Below are positions 17,301 to 24,641 of a DNA stretch of 29,177 bases, one piece after another (the first letter of the stretch is position 1; every line of letters starts with the position of its first letter). The notes below the pieces were generated by a model. It was not told the DNA's origin. It saw only the letters and a program-made list of their open reading frames with translations, and ran no database searches. Both the position numbers and the translations under genes were made by a program. Origin of the DNA: Candidatus Cloacimonadota bacterium (GTDB lineage Bacteria > Cloacimonadota > Cloacimonadia > Cloacimonadales > Cloacimonadaceae); assembly GCA_023392795.1 (NCBI GenBank), contig JAEWNJ010000019.1:1-29177 (forward strand), written 5' to 3'.

Positions 17301-17421
17301 GCCCATCTGTAAGGGATTGGCAAAATTGCTCGGCGGGGATATTTACCTGGTATCTGATATCGACCAGGGTTCTGAGTTTAGCCTGAGCGTACCGGTAGAG
17401 TTCCTGGATACAGACATATAG
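14308..17421 (+). CDS. Orphan sensor histidine kinase with multi-helix N-terminus and two PAS domains
   Basis: The product is 1037 residues. About seven hydrophobic helices (~11-31, 43-63, 77-97, 122-140, 150-172, 184-202, 233-252) are followed by a probable extracytoplasmic region (~253-517) and another helix (~518-541). Two PAS domains follow (~556-664 and ~668-790), then HisKA with H817 (NISHEFRTPLNGIMGFSD) and HATPase with N-box LMDNALDFTPKG (N935), G1 DSGVGI (D963) and G2 EGVGLGLPICKGLA. The kinase core looks intact. There is no receiver and no adjacent regulator on the same strand; the NtrC-type gene at 17834 converges on it and already has its own kinase partner. A purine-rich GAAGAGGA precedes the ATG. 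The ligand is unknown; the multi-helix sensor could bind a membrane or small hydrophobic signal, which is speculation. Confidence 0.9.
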   Translation: MPDLQKKTSKLIILYSTVPLVLSLLAVLNWLFRSYTHLPGLPFFLKIAPTTAVSIWLIALLNISRSLKAKSRSKRDGYILGIISGYALSVIAAYFLDFMHHPEALMAQRDNSMGGSMIGAMSPLTALVFILFCVSYYIFYTPGTPTKAAKRVAFYASVLGFLISLVVFFSHASGVRMIGAINTVPMSLPTSFAMLIISLAFLEKGGYGILHLQRFVSGLTMEDVGKSINQLNFTIFLFLVLALSFAAIFMVNMGNRAYKMNLREQLLQGLEARTSALSSWINQRYDLVGGVLDNPELPQGMKAVLDGDFTSKSAIYSLTWMHIVYQQNPESRVSLFDPDHDHIRSAPPNPDISRSELMLVRRILMSRPGPYVQDKINPNPGPDGYHKVDRLRFWTALEPGGKGPMMMLELQPDAQIAQLLGDSASISGSHYFALIAMGTRGMHFISRIPMGNDSALREKFRDLMSSSLDRITKLSNSKSVLEAYDHRGRQTMTAFKQVEHLPWILGSNVDLEHIHSSLFLRAWLIFCLSLAALFGAAMFMNYSSRKRIHLDDKAVLKQWRATFDAVPNAIWLLDDQHRIIMSNRAVHDILGYTAEEVVGKRCQDLIPAAIHYLDTVDQSGSISIDVQHRGRWLSVTGASLINEADGMRGYVHVLSDITSEKNSMEVLRAGEERFRAIFDQAPIGMAITSPDRRYTRSNTSYQNMLGYTEAEMLKLSVDDVTHPDYLQMDKDGVTALLKGEIPQYRAEKKFLRKDGSELWGLVTVILAHDPYSGSPYMLGMVENIHDRVHAMQELYRAKEMAVMSEKMKSGFMQNISHEFRTPLNGIMGFSDVLLQGNLASDDVKEYAGYIKSSGKRMLQLIANIMDFAKIDSGQEAINMQPFVINQMMNKIMDLYRNQAFNKGLELICSIPEHMRDSIIISDESKLLQIIAKLMDNALDFTPKGFVEFSCDLMGNNLILKVKDSGVGISPIYQTKIFESFYQADMSITRKHEGVGLGLPICKGLAKLLGGDIYLVSDIDQGSEFSLSVPVEFLDTDI

Positions 17422-17467
17422 AGTCCTGGCACTTTGAATTAGTGGTGGGCTGCGCTTGGCAGGGCAC

Positions 17468-17496
17468 AAAAAAAGCCCCGGGATCCAACCCAGGGC
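17468..17496 (-). terminator. Rho-independent terminator, - strand
   Basis: On the - strand, GCCCTGGG (17496-17489) and CCCGGGGC (17482-17475) form an 8-bp stem with one internal mismatch and a 6-nt loop, followed by seven Ts (17474-17468). It most likely ends the VWA-kinase-regulator transcript. On the + strand there is no T-run, so it does not end the kinase gene at 14308-17421. Confidence 0.75.
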
Positions 17497-17773
17497 ATTT
17501 GGACAATAGCCCAGTCAGTAATGCTAGTCCGGCCTGAGACCCCAGACCTACAGATCCTACAGCCATCCGGTACCAGACTACCCTTGGATGTACCTACAGA
17601 ACTACAATTCATGCCTCCTATCCGCCTATGCTCTACCTACTAACCCACTACCCCTGGCCGCGTAAACGGCGCGTGAGCAGAGATAATACCTTGCATGAAT
17701 TGTACCGATGATGAATGCAGCAGATAAGATACGGTTTGGCAAGCGATTAACGCCTGTTTCAGGATTGTGGCGT

Positions 17774-17790
17774 GTGGTAGATTTTACCAC
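17774..17790. repeat. 17-nt palindrome, copy 1
   Basis: GTGGTAGATTTTACCAC is an imperfect palindrome with 6-bp arms and a 5-nt centre. Its exact reverse complement recurs at 18027-18043 inside the regulator gene. Dyads of this size are typical of dimeric DNA-binding protein sites. It lies 44 bp past the regulator's stop codon. Confidence 0.6.
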
Positions 17791-17833
17791 GGGAGAGGAT
17801 CTGATTTGGTGACAAACACCTTGATAATGGTGA

Positions 17834-19168
17834 TTATTTGTGCATAGAAGTGATGCCCAAAGCGCACAGTTTTTTGCTCAGATTGCTCTTGTCCATTTGC
17901 AGATAATGCGCTGACTGGCTTAGGTTTCCGTCATGCAAGCGGAGCACCGATTCCAGGTATTGCTTTTCAAAAGCGTGCATAGTTTCACGAAACGACCGCC
18001 CTTCCTCGCTGAGATAATGCTCGTTTGTGGTAAAATCTACCACGTTTAGCATATCAGTCCGGCAAAATACTACCGCGCGTTCCACCAGGTTTTTCAGTTC
18101 GCGCACGTTGCCAGGATAATCCTGTTCCACCAGCCAGGCTGCGGCGTTTGGTGACAAGGCTTTGGGAGCAATTCGATTTTGCGTGCAGAAGTCATTTACG
18201 AAGTGTTCCGTGAGGGGGATGATATCCTCACGGTGTTCCCTCAGCGCAGGGATATGGATGCTCACGGTGCTGATGCGATAATAGAGATCACTTCTGAAAG
18301 CATTGTCTTCCACCATCTGTTTGAGGTCTTGATTGGTGGCACTGATCAAGCGGGTATTTATACGGTGTATCTTGCCCCCCAGCTTTTGAATCTCATTTTC
18401 CGATATCACGCGAAGCAATTTGGCCTGTACTTCCGCGGGTAATTCCCCGATTTCGTCCAGCAAGAGGCTGGAATCCTGGGCAAATTCAAAATATCCCGTG
18501 CGGGAACTCTGAGCATCGGTAAACGCCCCTTTTTCATAGCCAAAAAGCTCGGCCTCAAAGAGTGCATGGGGGATGGAGGCACAATTGATACTCACCAGGT
18601 TCTTCTGGTTGCGGCTCGATAAACGGTGAATGGCAGCGGCGGCGAGCTCCTTACCCACTCCGGTTTCCCCGGTGATCAAGACCGGAGTATCAAATCTGGC
18701 AGCGCGTATGATGGAATCGTAAACATCCTGCATGATCTTGCTATTGCCGATCATACCGATCGCGGAAACCTGCACTTCGCGCAGATCCCTCTGAATCTTC
18801 AGGTTTTCGCTCAGCCGGGAAAGCCTGATCAGCAGGTGTTCTTTGGCAATTGGCTTCTCGATGAAATCGGTAGCGCCATATTTGATCGCGTTCACCGCGT
18901 CGGGGATGTGTCCGGAGCCGGAGATCATCAATATCGGCATGGCGGGGAACTTTTCGTGCACTTCTTCCAGCATTGTGAAGCCATCCTGCAGGGCGGGAAA
19001 ACACATATCCTGCATCATCAGGTCATAAGTGGATTCGCGCAGGATACTACGCAGTTCATCCACACTTCGTGCGGCATCAGCCTCATAACCGGCGGAGCGG
19101 ATCACATCAGCGGTCAGCCTGCAGAATACATGATCGTCATCGGCGATCAACACCCTCAGTTTATACAT
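17834..19168 (-). CDS. NtrC-family sigma54-dependent response regulator
   Basis: The 444-residue product has three domains. The receiver (1-~120) carries the acidic triplet in LIADDDH, phospho-acceptor D54 and K105. The AAA+ ATPase (~138-370) has Walker A GETGVGKE (167-174), the sigma54-contact loop GAFTDA (214-219; the usual form is GAFTGA) and Walker B SLLLDEIGELP (234-244). The Fis-type helix-turn-helix is at ~413-438 (NLSQSAHYLQMDKSNLSKKL). It would activate sigma54 promoters when phosphorylated. Its ATG overlaps the kinase gene upstream by 8 bp, so the two are almost certainly a cognate pair resembling NtrY/NtrX. A 17-nt palindrome within its C-terminal coding part (18027-18043) matches one downstream. 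Target genes are not evident in the window. Confidence 0.95.
   Translation of the reverse strand: MYKLRVLIADDDHVFCRLTADVIRSAGYEADAARSVDELRSILRESTYDLMMQDMCFPALQDGFTMLEEVHEKFPAMPILMISGSGHIPDAVNAIKYGATDFIEKPIAKEHLLIRLSRLSENLKIQRDLREVQVSAIGMIGNSKIMQDVYDSIIRAARFDTPVLITGETGVGKELAAAAIHRLSSRNQKNLVSINCASIPHALFEAELFGYEKGAFTDAQSSRTGYFEFAQDSSLLLDEIGELPAEVQAKLLRVISENEIQKLGGKIHRINTRLISATNQDLKQMVEDNAFRSDLYYRISTVSIHIPALREHREDIIPLTEHFVNDFCTQNRIAPKALSPNAAAWLVEQDYPGNVRELKNLVERAVVFCRTDMLNVVDFTTNEHYLSEEGRSFRETMHAFEKQYLESVLRLHDGNLSQSAHYLQMDKSNLSKKLCALGITSMHK
18027..18043. repeat. 17-nt palindrome, copy 2 (inside regulator gene)
   Basis: GTGGTAAAATCTACCAC is the exact reverse complement of the palindrome at 17774-17790. 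Here it is protein-coding (antisense to residues near VVDFTTN of the regulator). Confidence 0.6.
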
Positions 19169-21602
19169 CTGATTCTCCTTTCAACCAAAGCGATACGGTG
19201 GTACCAACGCCCTCTTCGCTTTGAATGTCCAGAATGCCGCCCATGGAATCCATGATCTTTTTGGTCTCGGGAATACCGATCCCGGTGCCGGATTGATTGG
19301 TGGTAAAGAACGGTTGCCAGATATCCTGCATATACTTTTCCGGAATGCCTTTGCCGGTATCCTCCACTTCCACCAGGACACTCATCTGGCCCCGGGGACT
19401 GCTGTGTTTTGGGAAGACCATGACGCTAAGGTGCAGGCTGCCACCCTCCGGCATCGCTTCGGTGGCATTGTTCAGGGTATTGATCAGGGCTTCTTCAAAG
19501 CGGATCGGCTCGATCTGTGCGTGTACGCTCGAGAGCCCATAATTCTTGATCAGATTTACGTTTTCCGGCAGACGAATCTGCTGCAATGCATGCTCCACGT
19601 GGGGAATCACATCGATCAGTTTCAGATCGTAATCCTTAAGCTCGGTGAAGCGCTGAAATGCGTGAGTGAAGACCCTGATCTTTTCGATCTCGCCGCGTAC
19701 GATCTGCATGTAATCCCGGCTTCCCTCATCCATACTCTCTTCGATGGGATCCAGGGCCAACAGCACGTTGGTGATGTGACGCCGTACGTGATGGGATAGC
19801 CTCCGCGCGGTTTCCGCCCAGCCCAGCATATCCGATCCAGTCTGTTCCAGGGGAAGTGCAAGGGAGATAATGTAACGCCGGCGTAATCCTGGCAGTTTCT
19901 CGATGTGTACATTATAATGATCACCAGCCAGTTCCATCTCAAGATCATCATAATCCACCCTGCGAGTGCGCAGCTGATTGACGGCGTCGCTGATCTCGGG
20001 GAAGCAATCGGCAAGCTTTTCCAGATTACACCCGTTCTTAATCCGCTGAGCCAGATTGATGGCAGTACGATTGGCGAAGACTATGCGGGAGCGCGCATTG
20101 ATCAGGATGAAGCCCGTGTAGCATTTGTTGGTCGCCACTACCAGAGCTTTATCGCGATTCCGTAAAGAGATCATGGCGCGCACGATAATCGCCAGGAAGA
20201 ACACACTGATCCAGACTCCGTATGATTCGATCAGACGATACAGGTACAAAAGATAGGAGATATGCGTCAGTTCATAAAAGCTGATCGTATCGTCCATCGA
20301 CAGCACCACCAGGGGATGGCTGTTCGCTCCAGTTTGCAGGAGCTCCACTCTGGGCATTCCCTTTCCGGCGAAGGGATTCCTCATTCCGGCAATTGCTTTG
20401 AGCCTGTTATCCAATAGCTGGATTTCGTCGTTGCTATTCATTACCAGCAATTCCTGAGCGCCATCCTGGTTCACATCACCCATATCAAAGAGGGTGTTTA
20501 TCCCGATCGATCCGCTGATGACGGGGTTTAACAATTCGTCGTAGAGCTTCAGTCCGGATTGGACGTCATTTACCAGAATCTTACGCGCACTATTGCCATC
20601 AGCCTTGAACAAGAACTCCGGGTAACTCAAGGACTCATGATTTCCGGACAGGATATGTTCCTTGTTCTTGATCAAACGCTTGCCATCAAAATCGTAATGC
20701 AGAATCCTGCTTTCGGAGCCCTCGCTCCCACGCTGCAAGGCCAAAACTACTACTTCTGGCTTGCCATCCTGATCCATATCTTCAGCAGCTACATTCACTT
20801 CGCTGAGTCCAGTAAGCACCCGCTCGGTGTATGTTAGCTTCCCGAAACGATCAATCACCAGCAAATGCCCATTGCGATCGTCCAATCCCATATAGCTGCT
20901 ATCAGTATTGTTAAGGGCGATAGAACCAGCTACGAATTCCTTGTGCCCGTCCCCGTCAAAATCGTCAAAGACAGGGCCGCGCAGAATGATCGGAGTCCGT
21001 ACAAACCATTTCAGTTTGCCTGAAAGGTAATCGTATGCCATCAGACCGCGGGGATTGGCGCTAAAGCCGTCCGATGTATTCACCACCAGTTCCAATCTGC
21101 CGTCTTCATCGATATCTTCCAGAAGCACCGCATTCATGATAGCCGACCATTTGTAGGCCGGCATATTCATGAGATAGTCGTTTCTGGGATAAGACTCAAA
21201 GACCTTGGTTTCCCGCTTCAAGGGGTATTCCCAAGTATATTTGGCGGACATCATGTAGAGCTCTTTGCCAGTGTTTACGCTTATAAACATCACTCTGCTA
21301 TGATCAAGGGGATTGCTGAGCACCACTACATTGTTGATCTCGCCAAGGGGGATATTGATCTGCGATACTCTTCTGCCCTGAGGGGTCATGATCAGCAGTC
21401 CGGAGCCCTTCTGCTGCGGGAAGGTCATGATCATGAAATCGCTGTCCTCGCCCCTTACATCATGGAAATACCAGCGGCGCCCCTCCTCGTTGTATTTCAT
21501 ACTGGATTTGTGCCGAAACTCGTGACTGTAAAAGGGTAAATCAAATGTGCAGCCTGACCCCAGACAGAGAATGCCCAGGATCAGGATCAGTCTTGCTTTC
21601 AT
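19161..21602 (-). CDS. Sensor histidine kinase with extracytoplasmic FG-GAP-like propeller
   Basis: The product is 813 residues. The N-terminus (KARLILILGILCLGSGC) is a signal sequence with a lipobox-like Cys at 18, though Gly at -3 is atypical. Residues ~20-450 contain at least four FG-GAP/VCBS-like calcium-loop repeats (DIDEDGRLELVV, DFDGDGHKEFVAG, DMDQDGKPEVVV, DVNQDGAQELLV), suggesting a beta-propeller outside the inner membrane. A membrane helix at ~461-482 is followed by a PAS-like domain (~490-590) and an NtrY-like kinase core. The H-box reads ARRLSHHVRRHITNVLLALD with H604; the Glu after His and the later Asn-Pro of the usual HExxNP are replaced. The HATPase part looks normal: INTLNNATEAM, DTGKGI (D748) and SGTGIGIPETKK. 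It starts 9 bp after the VWA gene (GGGAG site) and overlaps the regulator by 8 bp. Confidence 0.9.
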   Translation of the reverse strand: MKARLILILGILCLGSGCTFDLPFYSHEFRHKSSMKYNEEGRRWYFHDVRGEDSDFMIMTFPQQKGSGLLIMTPQGRRVSQINIPLGEINNVVVLSNPLDHSRVMFISVNTGKELYMMSAKYTWEYPLKRETKVFESYPRNDYLMNMPAYKWSAIMNAVLLEDIDEDGRLELVVNTSDGFSANPRGLMAYDYLSGKLKWFVRTPIILRGPVFDDFDGDGHKEFVAGSIALNNTDSSYMGLDDRNGHLLVIDRFGKLTYTERVLTGLSEVNVAAEDMDQDGKPEVVVLALQRGSEGSESRILHYDFDGKRLIKNKEHILSGNHESLSYPEFLFKADGNSARKILVNDVQSGLKLYDELLNPVISGSIGINTLFDMGDVNQDGAQELLVMNSNDEIQLLDNRLKAIAGMRNPFAGKGMPRVELLQTGANSHPLVVLSMDDTISFYELTHISYLLYLYRLIESYGVWISVFFLAIIVRAMISLRNRDKALVVATNKCYTGFILINARSRIVFANRTAINLAQRIKNGCNLEKLADCFPEISDAVNQLRTRRVDYDDLEMELAGDHYNVHIEKLPGLRRRYIISLALPLEQTGSDMLGWAETARRLSHHVRRHITNVLLALDPIEESMDEGSRDYMQIVRGEIEKIRVFTHAFQRFTELKDYDLKLIDVIPHVEHALQQIRLPENVNLIKNYGLSSVHAQIEPIRFEEALINTLNNATEAMPEGGSLHLSVMVFPKHSSPRGQMSVLVEVEDTGKGIPEKYMQDIWQPFFTTNQSGTGIGIPETKKIMDSMGGILDIQSEEGVGTTVSLWLKGESDV

Positions 21603-21611
21603 AATGCTCCC

Positions 21612-23570
21612 TCAGGGTTTGGATAGTGCCTGTGCGCGTTCAATGAGGTCGAGGATTTCACTTTGAAACTCGTAGCCATCTTTACCGCCCGCGTCTCTCA
21701 CCCAGTCTTTTAGCATGGGCCAGTCAAGAGCACCTTCTTCGCTCCCCTGCAGTTTGAGCGCAAAACCCAATACTCCACTGGCCATGCGGAAGCTGGCAGA
21801 TGCTTCCTCCAAACTGATACTCCTCTCTGGCGCATCATACTTGTAGCTCTTACTACGTGTGCCAGCCGGATCGCTATATTGGTACCAGATCTCGGCAAGG
21901 CCTTTCCCCGGAGTGGGTTCTGCCATCTTCACATTCGGTAAACCCGGAATCACTTCTTTGGATTCCAGGGGGATGATCTCAAACATGAAAGCCCCGCTTT
22001 GTGATACCCTGATGCTCTGCCCCGGGTAGTTTGTTACCGCCCCTTGGGCAGCGTCAGCGCGACCATCTGTAAAGCCCAAGTATCTAAACGCTTTCACCTT
22101 GTAGGAATTGAAACTGATCCCCATCTGAAGATCGCGGATCACCGGCAAGAGTCCGTTGTAATACAAGGCATTAAACGTGTTCTGTAGCTCCCGGGGATTA
22201 TCGGCATAGGCATAGCTGCCATTGCCAGCGGCTGCTAGCTCCCGCAGATTGGGATCGTTGTAATGCCCGCTACCAACGCCGATGGCGGAAATGCTGATGC
22301 CGTACTCCGCAATATCTGCCACTGCGTCCAGAGTCTCCCTGCTGATGCCACTTTCGTCAAAAGCGCCATCACCCAGGTAACAGATGCTGTTTATCCCCTT
22401 CCAGGTGTAGTGCTCTCTGGCCAAGTGATAGGCAAGATCAAAGGCAGCCTCGCCTTCATCTGTCGCCCCGGCAGACAGTTTATCTATCGCAAATGCGAGC
22501 TTATCCTTATCCGATCCGTCTCCCGTAGCCAGGAGCCAGGCTTTGCCGCGATCGTAGGCCAGGATGCTCATATGGTCTTTTTCTGTGATCCGGGCGAGCA
22601 GCTCTTGCAGCCCCTGCTTTACCAGAGGGAGCTTCTGCTGAGTAGCCATACTGCCGGAAACATCCACCAGAAAGACCAGATTGGAATCCTGTCCCTTTTC
22701 GCTGATCGTGTCCCTGGCTTTGAATCCGATCAGCAGCAAGTCCCGTTTCTGATTCCAGGGCAGAGGCGCGACTTCCGCGGTGATCCTGATGTCCTGATCT
22801 GCTTCGGGTTTGGGGAAGCCATAGTCAAAATAGTTATACATCTCTTCGGGCCGGATGCTACTCGCCGGAGGCAAATGCCCATCCAGCAGATGACGCCGCA
22901 GCAGTGGGTAGGCCGCCGTATCAATATCCAGCCCCAGAGGCAGATAGCTATACTGTCGGGGACTTACCCAGCTTGGAGGAATCCCTGGCACATAAGCCTC
23001 CGGTTCGTAAGGCGGAGGCTGCGGAGCCACATACGCTCCGGAGACAGGGATGGGACGCTGGATGAAGGTACTGCCCGGAGCGATATCCCAGGTGGGAGCA
23101 TTGTGCCTTCCACCGGGACCGGAAGCGCTGAACAGGTTGCGGAAATTGGCAATGCTGAGGCCATTTTCCCTGTGCTTCACCATCCGCCAGTAACAGGTCC
23201 TTCCGAGGAACTGGTTCAAGACCAATACATACTCACCGCCGGGAATCCCCTGGAATAGGTAGCTGCCATCGGCATCACTGATGCTTCTCGAAACTACCAT
23301 TTGATCCTTAATCAGCCTTAGTTTCTGCCCGCCAACCGGCAGACCGTCTATATCCCGGACAACTCCGGCTATCTTACCTGTATGCATTCCGGTATCTGTG
23401 ATGAGACTTTCCCCTAATACCGTGATCTCAGAGGGTGCGTAGCTCACCGAACTAAGACCGGAAGAGTATATCCCTACAGGCAGCGATGATTCCGAGCCAG
23501 TCAGCTGTGCCCGCAAAGGCAGTATGCATAGCAGTAAAACGGGGATCAGTAACAGCACTATTTTCCTCAT
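21612..23570 (-). CDS. Secreted von Willebrand factor A domain protein (YfbK-like)
   Basis: The product is 652 residues from the ATG at 23570, chosen because GGAGGT precedes it and a signal peptide follows at once (RKIVLLLIPVLLLCILPLRA). A longer frame to 23660 would run through the upstream terminator. Domains: a carboxypeptidase-regulatory-like beta sandwich (~63-118; GKIAGVVRDIDGLPVGG), a Pro-rich linker (~170-205), a vWF_A N-terminal region typical of YfbK-like proteins (~212-270; YPLLRRHLLDGHLPP, EEMYNYFDY), the VWA domain (~296-475) with MIDAS motif DVSGSM (303-308), T370 and D401, and a C-terminal beta-rich region. It probably binds a protein partner through a metal ion in the periplasm or at the surface. 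It is first in an operon with a propeller sensor kinase and an NtrC-type regulator, so it may be a sensing accessory; that is inference. Confidence 0.9.
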   Translation of the reverse strand: MRKIVLLLIPVLLLCILPLRAQLTGSESSLPVGIYSSGLSSVSYAPSEITVLGESLITDTGMHTGKIAGVVRDIDGLPVGGQKLRLIKDQMVVSRSISDADGSYLFQGIPGGEYVLVLNQFLGRTCYWRMVKHRENGLSIANFRNLFSASGPGGRHNAPTWDIAPGSTFIQRPIPVSGAYVAPQPPPYEPEAYVPGIPPSWVSPRQYSYLPLGLDIDTAAYPLLRRHLLDGHLPPASSIRPEEMYNYFDYGFPKPEADQDIRITAEVAPLPWNQKRDLLLIGFKARDTISEKGQDSNLVFLVDVSGSMATQQKLPLVKQGLQELLARITEKDHMSILAYDRGKAWLLATGDGSDKDKLAFAIDKLSAGATDEGEAAFDLAYHLAREHYTWKGINSICYLGDGAFDESGISRETLDAVADIAEYGISISAIGVGSGHYNDPNLRELAAAGNGSYAYADNPRELQNTFNALYYNGLLPVIRDLQMGISFNSYKVKAFRYLGFTDGRADAAQGAVTNYPGQSIRVSQSGAFMFEIIPLESKEVIPGLPNVKMAEPTPGKGLAEIWYQYSDPAGTRSKSYKYDAPERSISLEEASASFRMASGVLGFALKLQGSEEGALDWPMLKDWVRDAGGKDGYEFQSEILDLIERAQALSKP

Positions 23571-23627
23571 GAGACCTCCAATATCTCTGGGAGCAATGCT
23601 TTCCATTTTGCGCAAAGGCGTCAAGAT

Positions 23628-23663
23628 AAAAAAAAGGGGTGACACCGTCTGTGGTCTCACCCC
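23628..23663 (-). terminator. Rho-independent terminator of the kor-mce operon
   Basis: On the - strand GGGGTGA (23663-23657) pairs with TCACCCC (23642-23636); after one mismatch three more pairs (ACC/GGT) extend the stem. Eight Ts follow (23635-23628). It starts 21 bp past the mce stop. A TTGACG on the - strand (23624-23619) follows at once and could be the -35 box of the VWA operon, but no good -10 was found. Confidence 0.93.
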
Positions 23664-23683
23664 ATGATATTGTTAGTTTAATT

Positions 23684-24085
23684 TCAGTGTTTTTCTTTGC
23701 AGAATTCGATCAGCACGCCACCTGTCGATTTTGGGTGCAAGAAGGCGATATCAGCGCCATGAGCGCCGGGACGCGGTTCCTTGTCGATCAGGCGAATGCC
23801 GTCTTCTTCGGTATCTTTGAGGGCTTGGGGCAGATCTTCCACCGCGAAGGCGATGTGTTGGATGCCTTCACCCTTCTTTTCGATGAACTTGGCGATCGGA
23901 CTCTCTTCGGAAGTCGGCGCCAGAAGTTCTATTCTGGTATCTCCCACAGGGAAAAAGGCCACTTTCACCATTTGAGAGGGGACTTCTTCGGTACCTTCCA
24001 GCACCAGGCCCAGCTTCTGATAAAAGGCGATGCCTTCGTCCAGGTCTTTCACGGCTATTCCGATGTGGCTGATATGCTTAATCAT
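23684..24085 (-). CDS. mce: Methylmalonyl-CoA epimerase
   Basis: The enzyme interconverts the (2R) and (2S) forms of methylmalonyl-CoA, linking propionyl-CoA and succinyl-CoA. The 133-residue product is a glyoxalase-fold (VOC) protein of normal length with ISHIGIAVKDLDEGIAFYQ at the start, IQHIAFAVEDLPQAL in the second half and a C-terminal GVLIEFCKEKH; H9, the His of QHIAF and the Glu of LIEF fit the metal ligands. The start at 24085 follows AGGA by 8 nt; an in-frame upstream ATG at 24124 would overlap korC. It is the last gene of the operon, 10 bp after korC, ahead of a strong terminator. Mutase and carboxyltransferase genes are not in the window. Confidence 0.92.
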   Translation of the reverse strand: MIKHISHIGIAVKDLDEGIAFYQKLGLVLEGTEEVPSQMVKVAFFPVGDTRIELLAPTSEESPIAKFIEKKGEGIQHIAFAVEDLPQALKDTEEDGIRLIDKEPRPGAHGADIAFLHPKSTGGVLIEFCKEKH

Positions 24086-24095
24086 GCTGCATGTC

Positions 24096-24641
24096 CTACT
24101 TCTTGTAGTTCTTGGCCAGATCAAAGCCCAGATTCATGGCTTTGAGGTTCAGATCCACAAATGCCGGTTTCACCGTTTCGCGCAAGGATGTTTCCAATGC
24201 TTTTTCTGATACGATGCCGGTCACTTTCACCAAGAAGGCCAGAGACAGCACGTTGGTAGAGATCGGGCTGCCGAGCTTTTCCATGGCGATATCAGTGAAG
24301 GGCAATTCATAGGTATTGTCCGCCGCCAGGGCCAGATTCTTCACAAAGGTGGTATCGATGATCAGGATGCCTGTTTCTCTCAGGTCAAAGAGATACTTGT
24401 CGCAGGCTTCCTGAGTGAGCGCCAGCAGGCAGTTGAAGTTCGTGGCTTCGGGGAAAAAGATTTCACGGTCGCTGATGATCACGTCGGCACGGGAGTATCC
24501 CCCGCGGGATTCAGGGCCATAGCTCTGAGTCTGGGTGACTTTGTGCTTATCGATCACAGCGGCGCGGGCAAGGATGATGCCGGCAAGGATCAGGCCCTGT
24601 CCACCGCTTCCGGAAAGTCTGATTTCATAGCTCTTATCCAT
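24096..24641 (-). CDS. korC: 2-oxoacid:ferredoxin oxidoreductase, gamma subunit
   Basis: The 181-residue product is the gamma subunit of a four-subunit 2-oxoacid:ferredoxin oxidoreductase. It begins EIRLSGSGGQGLILAGIILA, where GSGGQG is the family's CoA/nucleotide-site signature, and continues with TQSYGPESRGGYSRADVIIS, the other conserved block. Its ATG shares one base with the korB stop (TAATG), so translation is probably coupled. Substrate specificity (2-oxoglutarate, branched-chain or other 2-oxoacids) cannot be decided from sequence alone, so the kor name is by resemblance. Confidence 0.9.
   Translation of the reverse strand: MDKSYEIRLSGSGGQGLILAGIILARAAVIDKHKVTQTQSYGPESRGGYSRADVIISDREIFFPEATNFNCLLALTQEACDKYLFDLRETGILIIDTTFVKNLALAADNTYELPFTDIAMEKLGSPISTNVLSLAFLVKVTGIVSEKALETSLRETVKPAFVDLNLKAMNLGFDLAKNYKK

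Larger units (their letters stand above)
17422..17833. other. Gene-free region between converging genes, possible long 3' UTR or small RNA
   Basis: About 410 bp without a plausible gene. It contains a - strand terminator (17468-17496), a 12-bp inverted repeat (TACAATTCATGC at 17603-17614, GCATGAATTGTA at 17693-17704), a 17-nt palindrome (17774-17790), and a + strand stretch (17548-17651) with eight copies of CTAC. The terminator lies about 340 bp past the regulator stop at 17834, leaving room for a long 3' UTR or a separate small RNA on the - strand. No clear promoter for such an RNA was seen. Confidence 0.55.

Noticed and set aside
22263..23258. 331-codon open frame on the + strand
   Set aside because: Antisense to the VWA protein gene, whose MIDAS motif and signal peptide are convincing.
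23590..23606. Sigma54 promoter (GG-N10-GC) ahead of the VWA operon
   Set aside because: The best candidate has 8 rather than 10 bases between the GG and GC pairs, so it does not fit the -24/-12 spacing.
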